DNA of 64,000 bases from RBG-13-68-16 sp050018455 (GTDB taxonomy: Bacteria > Acidobacteriota > Thermoanaerobaculia > Thermoanaerobaculales > Thermoanaerobaculaceae), in contig JBEKAA010000025.1 of assembly GCA_050018455.1 (NCBI GenBank), positions 1 through 64,000 on the forward strand. Direction: 5' to 3'. The translations under genes were made by a program, and so were the position numbers. The notes under the pieces are model-generated. The model had not been told where the DNA came from. It searched no databases and saw nothing but the letters and a program-made list of their open reading frames with translations. Position 1 is the stretch's first letter. Each line of letters begins with the position of its first letter. Of this stretch, positions 34,953 through 43,259 are shown piece by piece.

Positions 34953-35774
34953 ATGCGCAAAGTCGCCGTACCCCAAGTTCTGTTGCTGATGCTGGTCGCA
35001 GGGGCGCTCCTGACCGGGTGCGACACGCTTCAGGCCCGGATGGAGCTGAACAAGGGCAACTCGTACTACAAGAACGAGAAGTACAAGGACGCCCTGATCG
35101 AGTTCCAGAAGGGCCTCGCGCTCGACCCCAGCCTGAAGTTCGCCTGGCGCTCGGTGGCCCTCAGCGCGATGACCCTCTACCAGCCCGGCGTCGACAATAC
35201 CGAGAACCGGCAGTACTTCAGCACCGCCATCGATGCCTTCAAGAAGTACCTGGCCGCCTTCCCGGAGGATCAGAAGGCGCAGGAGTTCATGATCACGACG
35301 TACATGAACGCCAGCAAGTTCGACGACGTCCTCAACTACCTCCAGGGTGAGATCAGGAAGAACCCGGGCGACATCAAGTCGAACAAGGCCGTCGTCACGA
35401 TCTACCTGCGGACGCAGCGGATCAAGGAGGCGTACGACTGGGTCACCTCCCACATCCCGAAGGCCGACCCGGAGCCGTACTACCTCGTTTCGGTCTACTG
35501 CTGGGACAAGGCGTACCGCGATCCCTCCATCACGCCTCAGCAGCGCACCGAGTACATCGACCTCGGTCTGACCTCGGCCGACAAGGCCCTGCAGATGCAG
35601 CCCGAGTACTTCGACGCCATGATCTACACCAACCTTCTCTTCCGCGAGAAGGCCAAGCTCCAGACCACCGACGCCGCGAAGCAGCAGTATTTCGACAAGG
35701 CTGAAGAGTGGCGCACCAAGGCGCTGGCCCTGCGCGAGAAGCTCAAGAAGCAGACTTCGCTGGCCAAGTCGTAA
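34953..35774 (+). CDS. TPR-repeat lipoprotein of the TonB operon
   Basis: The 273-residue protein has a lipobox (LVAGALLTGCDTL) with cysteine at about residue 23, then TPR-type helix pairs (ELNKGNSYYKNEKYKDALIEFQ, ALDPSLKFAWRSVAL) through the length. AGGA precedes the ATG. It starts the operon with tonB, exbB and two exbD genes, separated from tonB by 11 bases. TPR lipoproteins in such operons are thought to act as outer-membrane or periplasmic scaffolds for energised transport. That role here is inferred. Confidence 0.8.
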   Translation: MRKVAVPQVLLLMLVAGALLTGCDTLQARMELNKGNSYYKNEKYKDALIEFQKGLALDPSLKFAWRSVALSAMTLYQPGVDNTENRQYFSTAIDAFKKYLAAFPEDQKAQEFMITTYMNASKFDDVLNYLQGEIRKNPGDIKSNKAVVTIYLRTQRIKEAYDWVTSHIPKADPEPYYLVSVYCWDKAYRDPSITPQQRTEYIDLGLTSADKALQMQPEYFDAMIYTNLLFREKAKLQTTDAAKQQYFDKAEEWRTKALALREKLKKQTSLAKS

Positions 35775-35785
35775 CCGGGGGAGCC

Positions 35786-36514
35786 ATGTTCGAGAACACA
35801 CTCATCGCATCGAAGAAACAGCAGGCCAACACGAAACTGCTGCTGGCCCTACCGATCGCGCTGGCCATCCACGTCGTGGTGCTCGCCGGGTACGTGGTGG
35901 GCCAGATGTGGTCGGTGTCTGAAGTTCCCGACCCGCCGATCCAGGTGAGCTTCTTCCAGGCCGCGCCGCCGCCACCGCCGCCGCCGCCGCCGCCGAAGGC
36001 CCCAGCGGCCGCGCCCAAGCCCGTCATCCAACAGCCGGTTTCAGCCCCGGTCGTGCAGCCCGTGACGATCCCGGACAAGGTCCCCGAGAAGTCGTCCGGG
36101 GCGGGTACCGAAGGCGTCGAGGGCGGCGTCGAGGGCGGCGTCGAGGGCGGTATTGCCGGGGGTATCCCGGGCGGCGTGCCGGGTGGAGTCGTAGGGGGCG
36201 TCCCGGGCGGTGTGGTGGACGAACCGCCGATCCGCATCGGCGGTGAGGTCGTGCCTCCTGAGCTCGTCAACCGGATCCAGCCCGTATACCCGGAGATCGC
36301 CCGCAAGGCCCGCGTCCAGGGCGTGGTGATCGTCGAGGCCATTATCGACAAGCAGGGGAACGTGACCGACGCGCGGGTGCTCCGCGGGTTGCCCATGGGC
36401 GTATCCGAGGCGGCGACCACCGCGATTCAAAAGTGGAAGTACAAGGCCGCCACGCTGAACGGCAGGCCGGTGAGCGTGTACCTTACAGTGACCGTAACCT
36501 TTACCTTGCAATAG
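35786..36514 (+). CDS. tonB: TonB energy-transducing protein
   Basis: The 242-residue protein has an N-terminal membrane anchor (LLALPIALAIHVVVLAGYVVG), a polyproline stretch, a linker of repeated G-G-V/I units (residues about 110-140) and a C-terminal TonB domain with PVYPEIARKARVQGVVIVEAIID and an ending KWKYKAATLNGRPVSVYL. It transmits proton-motive force from ExbB/ExbD to outer-membrane receptors. GGGGGAG precedes the start. The glycine-rich linker repeats are unusual and could vary in length between strains. It precedes exbB by 34 bases. Confidence 0.92.
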   Translation: MFENTLIASKKQQANTKLLLALPIALAIHVVVLAGYVVGQMWSVSEVPDPPIQVSFFQAAPPPPPPPPPPKAPAAAPKPVIQQPVSAPVVQPVTIPDKVPEKSSGAGTEGVEGGVEGGVEGGIAGGIPGGVPGGVVGGVPGGVVDEPPIRIGGEVVPPELVNRIQPVYPEIARKARVQGVVIVEAIIDKQGNVTDARVLRGLPMGVSEAATTAIQKWKYKAATLNGRPVSVYLTVTVTFTLQ

Positions 36515-36548
36515 GCCAGTAGGCCGAGAGAGATAGGAGGAAAATGTA

Positions 36549-37247
36549 ATGGAATTCGGACTCGTAGGACTGTGGACCTCGATGGGCATGATCGCCAAGC
36601 TGGATGTCATCCTCTTGGTGATTCTGTCGATCTACTCGCTGACGCTGTCGGGTGAGCGCTGGTGGCGGTATCGCGCGGCCAAGAAGCAGTCGCTCCAGTT
36701 CGCGCTGCTCACCACCCAGTACCTCAAGCAGGACCGTCCGCAGGACGCGATCGCGGCGTCCAAGAAGTTCAAGGCAAGCCATCTCGCGAAGGTGGTCGCG
36801 GCCGGCCTGCTCGAGTTCATGGTCGAGGAGCAGAACAGCCCGCTCACCGGCTACGACGTCATCGAGGCGGCCCGTCGCGCCATCGAGCGCGCCACGCTCA
36901 TGACGACCGCGGACTTCAAGCGCGGCCTCGGCGGCCTGGCGACCATCGGCGCCACGGCTCCGTTCATCGGCCTGTTCGGGACCGTCGTCGGCATCATCAA
37001 CGCGTTCCGCGGCATGGCCATCACCGGATCGGGCGGCCTGGGCGCGGTTTCCGCGGGTATCGCGGAAGCCCTCGTCACCACCGCCGTCGGCCTGTTCGTC
37101 GCCATCCCGGCCGTGTGGCTCTACAACTACTTCCTGAACCAGGTGGAGCGTTTCCAGGTCGAGATGGCGAACTCCTCCTCGGAACTGATCGACTTCTTCA
37201 TCAAGAAGCACGGAGGAAGCGATGCAATCGGCTCGGCGGCACGCTGA
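36549..37247 (+). CDS. exbB: ExbB/TolQ-family proton channel subunit
   Basis: The 232-residue protein has three membrane segments: LDVILLVILSIYSLTL near the N-terminus and two near the C-terminus around GGLATIGATAPFIGLFGTVVGI and EALVTTAVGLFVAIPAVWLYNY. The conserved threonine and glycine motifs of MotA/TolQ/ExbB are present. It forms the pentameric inner-membrane channel with ExbD. An AGGAGG lies upstream. The next gene starts 26 bases before its end. Confidence 0.92.
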   Translation: MEFGLVGLWTSMGMIAKLDVILLVILSIYSLTLSGERWWRYRAAKKQSLQFALLTTQYLKQDRPQDAIAASKKFKASHLAKVVAAGLLEFMVEEQNSPLTGYDVIEAARRAIERATLMTTADFKRGLGGLATIGATAPFIGLFGTVVGIINAFRGMAITGSGGLGAVSAGIAEALVTTAVGLFVAIPAVWLYNYFLNQVERFQVEMANSSSELIDFFIKKHGGSDAIGSAAR

Positions 37248-37671
37248 ACCACACAAGGGGCCCGCGATCGGCGGGGGCGACGTCAAGTCGGACATCAATG
37301 TCACCCCGCTGGTGGACGTCTGCCTGGTGCTGCTGATCATCTTCATGGTCGTCACCCCGCTGCTGCAGTCCGGCGTCCCCGTGCAGCTGCCGGAGACCGG
37401 AAAGCCGGAGAAGTACCCAGAGGTGCAGCAGCAGGTGAAGGTCGCCATCCAGGAAGACGGCAAGATGTTCATCGGCCAGGACTGGGTGCCGAGCAAGGCT
37501 GAACTGGTCAGGCGAATGGACGAGATGCTGAAGGCGGACCCCAAAAAAGAGGTCGTCATCAAGGCTGACCGCCGCCTCAAGTACAAGGACGTGCGCGAGG
37601 TCATGAAGGCGCTCAACGACGCCGGCTTCACCAAGGTCGGCTTGATCACAACGAAGAAAGGGGCGAGCTGA
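37222..37671 (+). CDS. exbD: ExbD/TolR-family protein 1
   Basis: The 149-residue protein has a short cytoplasmic tail, a single membrane helix preceded by SDINVTPLVDVCLVLLIIFMVV, in which the aspartate of PLVDV is the proton-carrying residue, and a periplasmic domain with KADRRLKYKDVREVMKAL. It pairs with ExbB. The start overlaps exbB by 26 bases. It differs from the second copy in its soluble domain, so the two could form a heterodimer. Confidence 0.9.
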   Translation: MQSARRHAEPHKGPAIGGGDVKSDINVTPLVDVCLVLLIIFMVVTPLLQSGVPVQLPETGKPEKYPEVQQQVKVAIQEDGKMFIGQDWVPSKAELVRRMDEMLKADPKKEVVIKADRRLKYKDVREVMKALNDAGFTKVGLITTKKGAS

Positions 37672-37711
37672 CGCTCGCGGCGCGCCCGCTTTCGGCTGAA
37701 GGAGAAACGCC

Positions 37712-38155
37712 ATGGCAATGACCGGCGGCAAGATGGGGGACATGAAGAGTGACATCAACATCACTCCTCTCGTGGACGTGGTGCTGGTGCTTCTCATCAT
37801 CTTCATGGTGGTCACGCCGTTGCTCCAGCGCGGGTACGAGACCAAGGTCCCGCCCAAGGTGACCACGAATCAACCGCCCCCGCAGAATATGGACCAGATT
37901 GTCGTCCGTCTCACAGAGGACGGCGGGATGTTCATCAACAGGGAGCAGTACACCGAGAGGGACTTCCTCAACAAGCTTGACGAAGTGACCAGGGGCCGCG
38001 AGGGCAAGGTCGTGTTCTTCGCCGCCGACGGCAACCTCTCTTACGACAAGGTGGCCCGCTTCATGGACATGTGCAACGACCACGGTGCCAAGAGCCTCGG
38101 GATCGTGCTCGAAGACATCAACCCGACGGCCACCGCGGGAGAAGCCCCCAAGTAG
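37712..38155 (+). CDS. exbD: ExbD/TolR-family protein 2
   Basis: A second ExbD of 147 residues with the same membrane signature (SDINITPLVDVVLVLLIIFMVV) and a periplasmic domain ending GAKSLGIVLEDINP. Two adjacent exbD genes are common in Myxococcota and Acidobacteriota-type operons. GGAG precedes the ATG by several bases. A hairpin terminator follows. It probably completes the energising complex with ExbB and the first ExbD. Confidence 0.9.
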   Translation: MAMTGGKMGDMKSDINITPLVDVVLVLLIIFMVVTPLLQRGYETKVPPKVTTNQPPPQNMDQIVVRLTEDGGMFINREQYTERDFLNKLDEVTRGREGKVVFFAADGNLSYDKVARFMDMCNDHGAKSLGIVLEDINPTATAGEAPK

Positions 38156-38178
38156 ACTCGAAATCTTCGCGAAACCCC

Positions 38179-38224
38179 GAGCCCGTGCTCCGGAGGCGGC
38201 GGCCCTCCTTCGGCGCACGGGCTC
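38179..38224 (+). terminator. Terminator of the tonB-exbBD operon
   Basis: GAGCCCGTGC (38179-38188) pairs with GCACGGGCTC (38215-38224) and is followed by TTGCTTTCTC. It separates the TonB operon from the BMC operon. Confidence 0.6.
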
Positions 38225-38277
38225 TTGCTTTCTCTCCATCCGGATGAGACCCGTGCCGCGAAGCGCGCGAACAGTTG

Positions 38278-38283
38278 TATCAT
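38278..38283 (+). promoter_or_regulatory. -10 box of the BMC operon, implying a leaderless transcript
   Basis: TATCAT ends seven bases before ATG 38290 and no ribosome site lies between. A clear -35 box is not seen. If real, the mRNA would start at or next to the ATG. Confidence 0.35.
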
Positions 38284-38289
38284 TCCCCA

Positions 38290-39543
38290 ATGGCGCGGCA
38301 TCTCAAGGTGGCGCTCGGAGCCGACCACGGCGGCTACGAGCTCAAACAGCAGCTCATCGAACATCTTAGAAGCCTCGGGCACACTGTCCAGGACTGCGGA
38401 ACTCACGGCAAGGACCCGGTCGACTATCCGACCTTCGCAGAGGCGGTGGCCAAGCTCGTTGCGGCGGGTGCGGCCGATTTCGGGGTCGTGGTCGACGGAG
38501 CCGGGATCGGCTCGGCGATGGCCGCCAACAAGGTCCCGGGCGTGCTCGCGGCCGCCTGCTACAGCGAGGCGCTTGCGCGCAACGCGCGCGAGCACAACGA
38601 TGCGAACGTGCTCACACTCGGCGCGGCTCACGTCGACGCCGCGGCCGCGGGAAGGATCCTCGACGCTTTCCTCTCGACCGAGTGCACCCTCGAGCGGCAT
38701 CGCTCGCGAGTCCGGCTGATCCGGGAAATCGAGACCGAGGCTCTCAGGGGCGGCGGAGCACCCGGCGACCTCGCCGCCGACGACATCACCCGAATCACCG
38801 AAAGGGTGAAGGAGTTGCTGGGCGCCGCGGGAGGAGATGCCGCTCAGCCCGTGCCGGTGCCGCCCGAGCAGCTCGCGAAGCTCATCGACCACACGCTTCT
38901 GAAGCCCGAGGCGACGAGCGCGGACATCCAGAAACTGTGCGACGAGGCGAGGCGCTACTCGTTCTTCTCGGTCTGCGTGAACCCCTCGTACGTACGCGAT
39001 GCCAAGACGCTGCTCCGTGGGTCTCCCGTCAAGGTCTGCTGCGTCGTCGGCTTCCCCCTCGGAGCACAACCGCCCGAGATCAAGACCCTGGAGGCACGCC
39101 GCGCCATCCGCGAGGGTGCCCAGGAAATCGACATGGTGATCAACATCGGCGCCCTCAAGAGCGGCGACGACGATCTGGTCCGCCGCGACATCCGGGGCGT
39201 GGTCGAGGCGTCCAAGGAGGGCCGCGCCGCCTGCAAGGTCATCCTCGAGACCGCGCTCCTCTCCGACGAGGAGAAGGTTCGCGGCTGCGAGCTCTCGATG
39301 AAGGCGGGCGCCGACTTCGTCAAGACATCGACGGGGTTCTCGAGCGGCGGAGCGACCGTGGAAGACGTCGGGCTGATGGCCCGAACCGTGTCGCCGAAGA
39401 AACTCGGCGTCAAGGCGTCGGGCGGGATCCGCACGTACGCGGATGTCGTGCGGATGATCCAGGCCGGTGCCACCCGCGTGGGGTGCAGCAGCAGCGTGAA
39501 GATCATCGAGGAGGCGCGGGAGCTCGCCGCGCGGAAGGGATAG
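38290..39543 (+). CDS. RpiB-DeoC fusion enzyme of the BMC
   Basis: Residues about 5-150 are an RpiB/LacAB-type isomerase (LKVALGADHGGYELKQQL, GIGSAMAANK, AREHNDANVL). About 195-415 is deoxyribose-phosphate aldolase: LIDHTLLKPEAT, EIDMVINIGAL, the Schiff-base lysine in VKTSTGFSSGGAT and the second lysine in VKASGGIRT. The linker holds DDITRITERVKELLGAAGG, which looks like an encapsulation helix. DeoC splits deoxyribose-5-phosphate into acetaldehyde and glyceraldehyde-3-phosphate, and RpiB interconverts pentose phosphates. The catalytic cysteine of E. coli RpiB is replaced by aspartate (VVVDGAGIG). Start ATG 38290 follows a TATCAT box. An upstream TTG at 38275 is less likely. Confidence 0.9.
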   Translation: MARHLKVALGADHGGYELKQQLIEHLRSLGHTVQDCGTHGKDPVDYPTFAEAVAKLVAAGAADFGVVVDGAGIGSAMAANKVPGVLAAACYSEALARNAREHNDANVLTLGAAHVDAAAAGRILDAFLSTECTLERHRSRVRLIREIETEALRGGGAPGDLAADDITRITERVKELLGAAGGDAAQPVPVPPEQLAKLIDHTLLKPEATSADIQKLCDEARRYSFFSVCVNPSYVRDAKTLLRGSPVKVCCVVGFPLGAQPPEIKTLEARRAIREGAQEIDMVINIGALKSGDDDLVRRDIRGVVEASKEGRAACKVILETALLSDEEKVRGCELSMKAGADFVKTSTGFSSGGATVEDVGLMARTVSPKKLGVKASGGIRTYADVVRMIQAGATRVGCSSSVKIIEEARELAARKG

Positions 39544-39547
39544 CCGG

Positions 39548-40180
39548 ATGGCGGAGCTTCGTTGCTACGTTTTCCTCGACAGCCTCCAGCCGCAGTTCGC
39601 CTCGTTCCTCGGCACCGTGGCGCAGGGCTTCCTCCCCACGCCCGGACAGGCCTCTCTCTTCGTCGAGATAGCGCCCGGGATGGACATCATGCGCGTGACC
39701 GACGTCGCGCTGAAGGCGACCGACGTGAGGCCCGGCATGCTGATCATCGAGCGCCTGTACGGCATGCTGGAGATCCACTCCGACTCGCAGGCCGATGTCC
39801 GACAGGCCGGACTCGCGATCCTGGAGTCCCTCGGCCTCAAGGAGGAGGATCGCGTCAGGCCGCAGCTCGTCTCGAGCCAGGTGATCCGCAACGTCTCGCC
39901 GTATCACACGCAGCTCATCAACCGCACGCGGCACGGCGACATGATTCTGCCCGGGCACACCCTCTACGTGCTCGAGGTGGCGCCCGCCGGGTACGCCGCA
40001 ATTGCAGCCAATGAGGCCGAGAAGGCGGCCAACATCAACGTCCTCGAGGTGCGCGCGTTCGGAAGCTTCGGCCGCGTGTACCTAGGTGGCGAGGAACGGG
40101 ACATCGACGTCGGCTACCGCGCGGCCGAGCAGGCCATCGCGGACATCAAGGGACGCGAGGTGAAAATCGGCGGCGCATAG
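39548..40180 (+). CDS. BMC-T trimeric shell protein 1
   Basis: The 210-residue protein has two tandem BMC domains. The first includes FLPTPGQASLFVEIAPGMDIMRVTDVALKAT, the second NVSPYHTQLINRTRHGDMIL and LYVLEVAPAGYAAIAANEAEKAA. BMC-T proteins form trimeric tiles with a large central pore through which bulky substrates pass. It starts four bases after the enzyme gene stop. The sequence alone does not show whether it is a single- or double-layer trimer. Confidence 0.87.
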   Translation: MAELRCYVFLDSLQPQFASFLGTVAQGFLPTPGQASLFVEIAPGMDIMRVTDVALKATDVRPGMLIIERLYGMLEIHSDSQADVRQAGLAILESLGLKEEDRVRPQLVSSQVIRNVSPYHTQLINRTRHGDMILPGHTLYVLEVAPAGYAAIAANEAEKAANINVLEVRAFGSFGRVYLGGEERDIDVGYRAAEQAIADIKGREVKIGGA

Positions 40181-40234
40181 TCGCCGCGCGCGGACGGTTC
40201 CAACCGCGAGTACGCGGAAGAGGGAGGTAGTGAC

Positions 40235-40537
40235 ATGACGGAAGCGTTGGGCATGATCGAGACGAGGTCCTTTCCGGCCGTGGTGGAGGCCGCTGACGCC
40301 GCGGTCAAGGCCGCGAAGGTCGAGCTGGTCTCGTACGAGAAGACCGGCGGCGGCTACGTGTCGGTCATCGTGCGGGGCGATGTCGCGGCGGTGAAGGCGG
40401 CGTGCGACGCCGGTCAGGTTGCCGCGGGCCGCGTCGGCGAGGTGGTGGCCGTCCACGTGATCGCTCGCCCGCACGTGAATGTGGACGTGGTGATGCCGCT
40501 GGGCCGTCAAGCCTCGGCCAAGGCCGCGAAGAAGTAG
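40235..40537 (+). CDS. BMC-H hexameric shell protein
   Basis: A 100-residue protein with the BMC-H fold: ALGMIETRSFPAVVEAADAA, VELVSYEKTGGGYVSVIVRGDVAAVKAACDAG. It would form the hexagonal facets. The pore loop is read as KTGGG, which suggests an uncharged small pore. AGGGAGG precedes the ATG. The C-terminal tail (ASAKAAKK) is basic and could face the lumen or cytoplasm. It is the only hexamer in the locus. Confidence 0.93.
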   Translation: MTEALGMIETRSFPAVVEAADAAVKAAKVELVSYEKTGGGYVSVIVRGDVAAVKAACDAGQVAAGRVGEVVAVHVIARPHVNVDVVMPLGRQASAKAAKK

Positions 40538-40596
40538 CGGCTCGCCCCCGGCGGACCGTCCGGAGGCCCGGGGGCGGGGCGCGGAGACGCACACCC

Positions 40597-40884
40597 ATGC
40601 AGCTCGCCAAGGTCGTTGGAACCGTGGTGGCCAGCCAGAAGGAGACCAGCCTCGAGGGGCTCAAGCTGCTCCTCGTCCGCGCCGTCGACGAGGCGGGCCG
40701 CGAGAGCGGGGCGTTCCTCGTCGCGGCTGACGCCGTGGGCGCGGGCCCCGAGGAGATGGTCCTGATCGCTTCCGGGAGCTCCGCGCGCCAGACCCGCGCC
40801 ACCGACAAGCGGCCGGTGGACGCGGTCGTGATGGCGATCGTGGACTCGTGGAGCGTGGAAGGGGTCGTGAAGTACAAGAAATGA
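40597..40884 (+). CDS. BMC-P (EutN/CcmL) pentameric vertex protein 1
   Basis: A 95-residue protein typical of EutN/CcmL: MQLAKVVGTVVASQKETSLEGLKLLLVRAVD, then VAADAVGAGPEEMVLIASGSSARQT and VDAVVMAIVDSW. Pentamers cap the icosahedral vertices. The ATG at 40597 is chosen because the family always begins M-x-L-A/G-K/R-V. It is the best conserved of three vertex genes here. Confidence 0.93.
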   Translation: MQLAKVVGTVVASQKETSLEGLKLLLVRAVDEAGRESGAFLVAADAVGAGPEEMVLIASGSSARQTRATDKRPVDAVVMAIVDSWSVEGVVKYKK

Positions 40885-40918
40885 GAAACCAGGGCGGTCT
40901 GGCAGGGGCGGGGCGAGC

Positions 40919-42355
40919 ATGACCAGGTTGACCGACCAGGACGTCGAGGCGATCGCACGCCGCATCGCGGCGGACATCGAGCCCCGCGCCCGCGCGAGGC
41001 CTGACCCTGGCGGCGTCCCTCCCGGCCCGGGACTCGGGATCTTCACGACGGTGGACGACGCCATACGGGCGGCCAGTGTTGCCCAACCGATCTTCGTCGC
41101 ACTCCCCCTCGAGTTGCGAGCCAAGATCATCGCCGCGATCCGGACCACGATGCTGGAGAACTGCGAGGCCCTGGCGCGCTCCGCGTGGGAGGAAACCGGC
41201 CTCGGCCGCGTCGAGGACAAGGGGGTCAAGAACCGCCTGGTGACCGAGAAGACCCCGGGGCTCGAAGACCTCCGTCCCGCCACGGTTACGGGCGACCATG
41301 GGCTCACCCTCACGGAGCCCGCACCGTTCGGGGTGATCGGCGCGATCACACCCGTCACCAACCCCACCTCCACGATCATCTGCAACGCTATCGGCATGCT
41401 CGCCGCCGGAAATTCGGTGGTCTTCAACGCCCACCCCGGCGCCAAGGCATGCTCGATGCGGACGGTGGTGCTCCTGAACCAGGCCATCACGGAGGCTGGC
41501 GGTCCGCCCAACGTGGTTGCCTGCCTCGCGAACCCGACCATCGCGACCGCGCAGGAGATCATGCGCCACCCGGCCGTGCGTCTCCTCGTGGTCACGGGCG
41601 GCGGCGCCGTCGTCAAGGCGGCGATGGCGTCCGGCAAGCGCGCCATCTGTGCCGGGCCCGGCAACCCGCCGGTAGTGGTGGACGAGACCGCCGACATCGG
41701 CAAGGCAGGCCGCGACATCGTGCTCGGCGCCTCGACGGACAACAACATAATCTGCACCGACGAGAAAGAGACGCTGTGCGTCGACATGGTCGCAGACGGG
41801 CTGCTCAATGCGATGACGCGCAGCGGCGCCGTCCTGATCGAGCGGCACCGCCTCCCTGCTCTCGAGAAGGTCGTCTTCGCGAAGACGCACGGGCCGCGGC
41901 AGCAGGCCGAGATCAACCGCGACCTCGTGGGCAAGAACGCCGGCGTCATCCTCGCGAAGGTCGGAATGACGGTGCCGGACTCGATCAGGCTCGGGGTCGT
42001 CGAGGTGGACGAGAACCACCCCCTGCTGTGGACGGAGCAGATGATGCCCATCATGCCCTTCTGCCGTGTCCCCAACGCGGACTACGCCATCGACCTTGCA
42101 GTCAAGGTGGAGGGCGGCAACCGCCACACCGCGGTGATGCACTCCAAGAACCTCGACAACCTCTCGCGCATGGCCAAGGAGTGCAACTGCAGCATCTTCG
42201 TGAAGAACGGCCGTTCCCAGGCGGGCCTCGGTCTCGACGGCGAAGGCCACTGCTCGTTCACCATCGCGAGCCCGACCGGCGAGGGGATGACCGGCCCGCG
42301 GTCGTTCTCGCGGTTCCGCCGGTGCGTGCTGGTGGATCACTTCAGGATCACATGA
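40919..42355 (+). CDS. BMC-type CoA-acylating aldehyde dehydrogenase (PduP-like)
   Basis: The 478-residue protein matches PduP/EutE-like dehydrogenases. Catalytic cysteine is C279 in NNIICTDEK, with TGGGAVVKAAMASGKRAICAGPGNPP before it. It converts the acetaldehyde made by DeoC, with NAD and CoA, to acetyl-CoA. Residues 4-22 (LTDQDVEAIARRIAADIEP) form an amphipathic helix separated by a proline-rich linker, typical of an encapsulation peptide. It sits between shell genes and overlaps the next BMC-T start as ATGA. Confidence 0.93.
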   Translation: MTRLTDQDVEAIARRIAADIEPRARARPDPGGVPPGPGLGIFTTVDDAIRAASVAQPIFVALPLELRAKIIAAIRTTMLENCEALARSAWEETGLGRVEDKGVKNRLVTEKTPGLEDLRPATVTGDHGLTLTEPAPFGVIGAITPVTNPTSTIICNAIGMLAAGNSVVFNAHPGAKACSMRTVVLLNQAITEAGGPPNVVACLANPTIATAQEIMRHPAVRLLVVTGGGAVVKAAMASGKRAICAGPGNPPVVVDETADIGKAGRDIVLGASTDNNIICTDEKETLCVDMVADGLLNAMTRSGAVLIERHRLPALEKVVFAKTHGPRQQAEINRDLVGKNAGVILAKVGMTVPDSIRLGVVEVDENHPLLWTEQMMPIMPFCRVPNADYAIDLAVKVEGGNRHTAVMHSKNLDNLSRMAKECNCSIFVKNGRSQAGLGLDGEGHCSFTIASPTGEGMTGPRSFSRFRRCVLVDHFRIT

Positions 42356-42972
42356 TGAAAAGGCACCCCGCCATCGCCGTGCTCGAGTTCAGAGACATCG
42401 CCGTCGGGGTCGTCGCGACCGACGCCCTTCTCAAGCGCTCCCCCATCGCTTTCGTGAAGTGCGGCACGATCAGCCGAGGCCGCTTCCTGACCCTGATCGG
42501 CGGCACTACCGCGTCGGTCGAGGAAGCCGTCTCCGAGGGGCTCGCCCAGGGCGACGACAGCGTGCTCGACCACGTCATGCTCGCGGATGTCCACCCTCAG
42601 CTCTACGAGGGGATCCTCGGCCATCGCAGGACCGTCGGCCCGGGTTCCATCGCGATCATCGAGACCGGCACGGTGTCTTCCAACGTCCGCGCCGCCGAGC
42701 TGGCGCTCAAAGGGACCACGGTGGACCTCGTCGAGATCCGCCTCGCCGACACCGGGCTCTCCGGCAAGGGGCTCTCGATCTTCGAGGGCGAGCTGCACGA
42801 CGTCGAGGCGGCCGTCGAGATCGCGGTCGGGTTCCTCGAACGCAGCGGCGTGCAGGTCGGGTTCAAGATCATCTCCGCCCCGCACGAGGCGCTGGCGCGG
42901 CAGGTGGGGGGCAGCACCTATTTCGGCTCGGCGTCGCTGCTGGAGCTCGACGGCGAAGAGGGCGAGACCTGA
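42352..42972 (+). CDS. BMC-T trimeric shell protein 2
   Basis: A 206-residue tandem BMC-domain protein (HPAIAVLEFRDIAVGVVATDALLKRSP; then GPGSIAIIETGTVSSNVRAAELALKG). It starts in the ATGA overlap with the aldehyde dehydrogenase. An ATG three bases later is an equal choice. The sequence differs clearly from BMC-T 1, so the two tiles may have different pores. The stop overlaps the next gene as TGATG. Confidence 0.85.
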   Translation: MMKRHPAIAVLEFRDIAVGVVATDALLKRSPIAFVKCGTISRGRFLTLIGGTTASVEEAVSEGLAQGDDSVLDHVMLADVHPQLYEGILGHRRTVGPGSIAIIETGTVSSNVRAAELALKGTTVDLVEIRLADTGLSGKGLSIFEGELHDVEAAVEIAVGFLERSGVQVGFKIISAPHEALARQVGGSTYFGSASLLELDGEEGET

Positions 42973-43259
42973 TGCTCCTGGGCCGGGTTGTCGGCGCGAT
43001 GGTGCCGTGTGTCATCTGCGAAGGGCTCGAAGGCACCCCCATGCTGGTGGTGCAGCCGCTCGACATGGCGGGGAGCCCCACGGGGCGCACCCTGGTGGCC
43101 GCAGACTCCACCCGGATGGCCGGGCCCGGCGAGCTGGTGTACTACGAGGGCGGCCGCGAGGCGGCCCTCGCCCTCGACCCCGCGTTCGTCCCGGTGGATC
43201 ATGCCATCGTGGGGATCGTCGACGAGCTGCACCTCCCCGAGCGGGAGGCGGCGCCATGA
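42972..43259 (+). CDS. BMC-P vertex protein 2
   Basis: A 95-residue EutN/CcmL protein: MLLGRVVGAMVPCVICEGLEGTPMLVVQPLD, LVAADSTRMAGPGELVYY, VDHAIVGIVDEL. It is coupled to BMC-T 2 by TGATG and to BMC-P 3 by ATGA. Its insert of cysteines (VPCVICEG) is unusual. Multiple vertex proteins in one locus are normal for several BMC types, where one may carry a cargo or redox role. Confidence 0.9.
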   Translation: MLLGRVVGAMVPCVICEGLEGTPMLVVQPLDMAGSPTGRTLVAADSTRMAGPGELVYYEGGREAALALDPAFVPVDHAIVGIVDELHLPEREAAP

